This document shows positions 56,299 to 57,734 of a DNA stretch of 57,734 bases, in pieces. The notes below the pieces were generated by a model, which was not told the DNA's origin, ran no database searches, and saw only the letters and a program-made list of their open reading frames with translations. Each line of letters starts with the position of its first letter. The stretch's first letter is position 1. Both the position numbers and the translations under genes were made by a program. The stretch comes from Proteromonas lacertae (Eukaryota; Sar; Bigyra; Opalinata; Proteromonadidae), in the NCBI GenBank assembly GCA_002245135.1, contig NGBS01001196.1, forward strand, positions 1 to 57,734, written 5' to 3'.

Positions 56299-57153
56299 AT
56301 GTTTAAATTATTATTTAATAGTATCTTCATTCTATCAGTGATTTTGCTTTTGTGCTTAATAAAATACAATCATAAAATTCAAAGCATATCAATAAATTAT
56401 GGAGCTTTATATAAGAATTTGTGGAAATGCCCTGTAGATATTCGTAATAATATTAATCGTAATTTTTATTCTCAATGCTTAGAAGACAAAACATATTTTG
56501 AATTGTTCTTTTCTAAACCTAATATATTGACTAATGGAATATTTGTTGAAATAGGAGCATTAGATGGAACTTATAGTAATACATTGTTCTATGAAAAAGA
56601 ATTAGGATGGAGAGGGATATTAATTGAGGGTTTACCTTCAAATTGCAAAAAATTAATTAATTTAAGAAGAAATAGATCTGAAATATTTTGCACAGCAGTT
56701 TGTCCCTATTTTCCTAATAAAGCAGAATTCTTTGATGTATGGGGAATGGGAGGTTTAAAATAAAATAATCCTTTTTGGAATAAAGATAAAAAATCTGAAA
56801 GACCATTAATAAAAGTAGTATGCTCTAATATCAGAGATATTTTTTATAATACAGGAATAACTCATATTGATTATTTCTCACTTGATGTAGAAGGAGCGGA
56901 ATATATGGTTTTAAATACATTTGATTTTGCAATAAGAGTTCATTATTGGGTAATAGAATATAGCAGTGATAACAATACATCGAATAAATTAATAACAGAT
57001 TTACTATTAAAAAATGGATATAGAAAATGTGATATACCTAAATGCTATATAAAAAATGAATGTTTCTATAATCCTAATTATGAATATGAAGTAAAGGGAT
57101 TAATAGCAAAAGAAAAGCACTATTATAATGACTATGGAAAAGCATGTGAATAA
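56299..57153 (+). CDS. FkbM-type methyltransferase, chromosome-terminal gene, with one in-frame TAA
   Basis: ATG at 56299 starts a membrane anchor (LLFNSIFILSVILLLCLI). Motifs: RNFYSQCLEDKTYFELFF, GIFVEIGALDGTYSNTLFYE (SAM motif I), LGWRGILIEGLPSNC, and after the interruption DYFSLDVEGAEYMVL (the Asp-x-Glu-Gly hallmark of FkbM) with HYWVIEYSSDN. A TAA at 56761-56763, after GGLK, breaks an otherwise continuous frame of about 284 codons; everything after it (NNPFWNKD onward) stays in frame to the TAA at 57151. Family members methylate sugar hydroxyls. The stop codon is 52 bp from the first telomere repeat. Confidence 0.75.
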
Positions 57154-57205
57154 GGTTATAATTTGTAGCTATAAAGTGTGGAAAATAAATAAATAACATT
57201 ATATG

Positions 57206-57734
57206 TTAGGGTTAGGGTTAGGGTTAGGGTTAGGGTTAGGGTTAGGGTTAGGGTTAGGGTTAGGGTTAGGGTTAGGGTTAGGGTTAGGGTTAGGGTTAGG
57301 GTTAGGGTTAGGGTTAGGGTTAGGGTTAGGGTTAGGGTTAGGGTTAGGGTTAGGGTTAGGGTTAGGTTAGGGTTAGGGTTAGGGTTAGGGTTAGGGTTAG
57401 GGTTAGGGTTAGGGTTAGGGTTAGGGTTAGGGTTAGGGTTAGGGTTAGGGTTAGGGTTAGGGTTAGGGTTAGGGTTAGGGTTAGGGTTAGGGTTAGGGTT
57501 AGGGTTAGGGTTAGGGTTAGGGTTAGGGTTAGGGTTAGGGTTAGGGTTAGGGTTAGGGTTAGGGTTAGGGGTTAGGGTTAGGGTTAGGGTTAGGGTTAGG
57601 GTTAGGGTTAGGGTTAGGGTGGGTTAGGGTTAGGGTTAGGTTAGGGTTAGGGTTAGGGTTAGGGTTAGGGTTAGGGTTAGGGTTAGGGTTAGGGTTAGGG
57701 TTAGGGTTAGGGTTAGGGTTAGGGTTAGGGTTAG
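57206..57734 (+). repeat. Telomeric repeat array (TTAGGG)n
   Basis: About 88 units of TTAGGG run to the window end, G-rich strand 5'->3' outward, so this is the right chromosome end. Four imperfect units are visible: GGTTAGGTTAGGG near 57363, a GGGG near 57567, GGGTGGGTTAGGG near 57617 and GGTTAGGTTAGGG near 57636. Confidence 0.99.

Noticed and set aside
38514-57153. Reassignment of TAA to a sense codon
   Set aside because: TAA ends PIH1D2, SPCS1, DRC5 and most intact transferase genes at the expected length; only three subtelomeric cases have an internal TAA.

Overview
This is a nuclear chromosome end from a very AT-rich, ciliated unicellular eukaryote. It ends at base 57734 in about 530 bp of TTAGGG repeats, G-rich strand running toward the end. 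Cilia are implied by a PIH1D2-like dynein-assembly factor and a TCTE1/DRC5 nexin-dynein regulatory subunit. The code is standard (TAA, TAG and TGA all end genes). Introns are tiny: those I could place by hand are about 23-81 nt, mostly 23-40, of form GTA...TAG, and they interrupt most housekeeping genes. EGF modules of a kind I associate with stramenopile surface proteins, short introns and a Crinkler/RHS-like ATPase locus make a flagellate stramenopile (an opalinate- or bicosoecid-type lineage) my best guess; this is inference.

Layout. (1) 0.25-7.3 kb, ciliary and ER genes: PIH1D2-like (-); an inverted repeat carrying two divergent SPCS1 (signal peptidase 12 kDa) copies, one intact and one frame-disrupted, around a small ubiquitin-fold-like ORF; a spliced type I membrane protein (-); DRC5 (+). 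(2) 7.5-19.5 kb: a full ABCA transporter, a CCHC/RS RNA-binding protein, two tandem Cys-rich four-TM proteins (the second with a long Glu/Lys/Thr repeat tail) and a class 3 lipase. (3) 19.6-24.0 kb: a multi-frame P-loop locus resembling Crinkler/RHS proteins, bracketed by a 34-bp direct repeat. (4) 24.8-33.6 kb: a giant secreted Ig-like/mucin/EGF protein. (5) 33.75-36.27 kb: a near-perfect 1.08-kb-arm palindrome with one 5S rRNA gene per arm, followed by a decayed relative of the giant protein. (6) 37.6-57.2 kb: a subtelomeric array of glycan enzymes (fucosyltransferases, a DxRD-motif family, GT17, GT31-like, other GT-A enzymes, FkbM-type methyltransferases, an acyltransferase remnant), intact and broken, intermixed with a foldback repeat family. 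The last gene stops 52 bp before the telomere.

Several conserved genes carry isolated one-base frame changes, some in A runs. These may be unpolished long-read errors, so 'frameshift' here means 'frame change in this sequence'. The distal third looks like a fast-turnover surface-glycan toolkit at a chromosome end: nearly every intact protein has one N-terminal membrane anchor plus a luminal transferase domain, as for Golgi enzymes.
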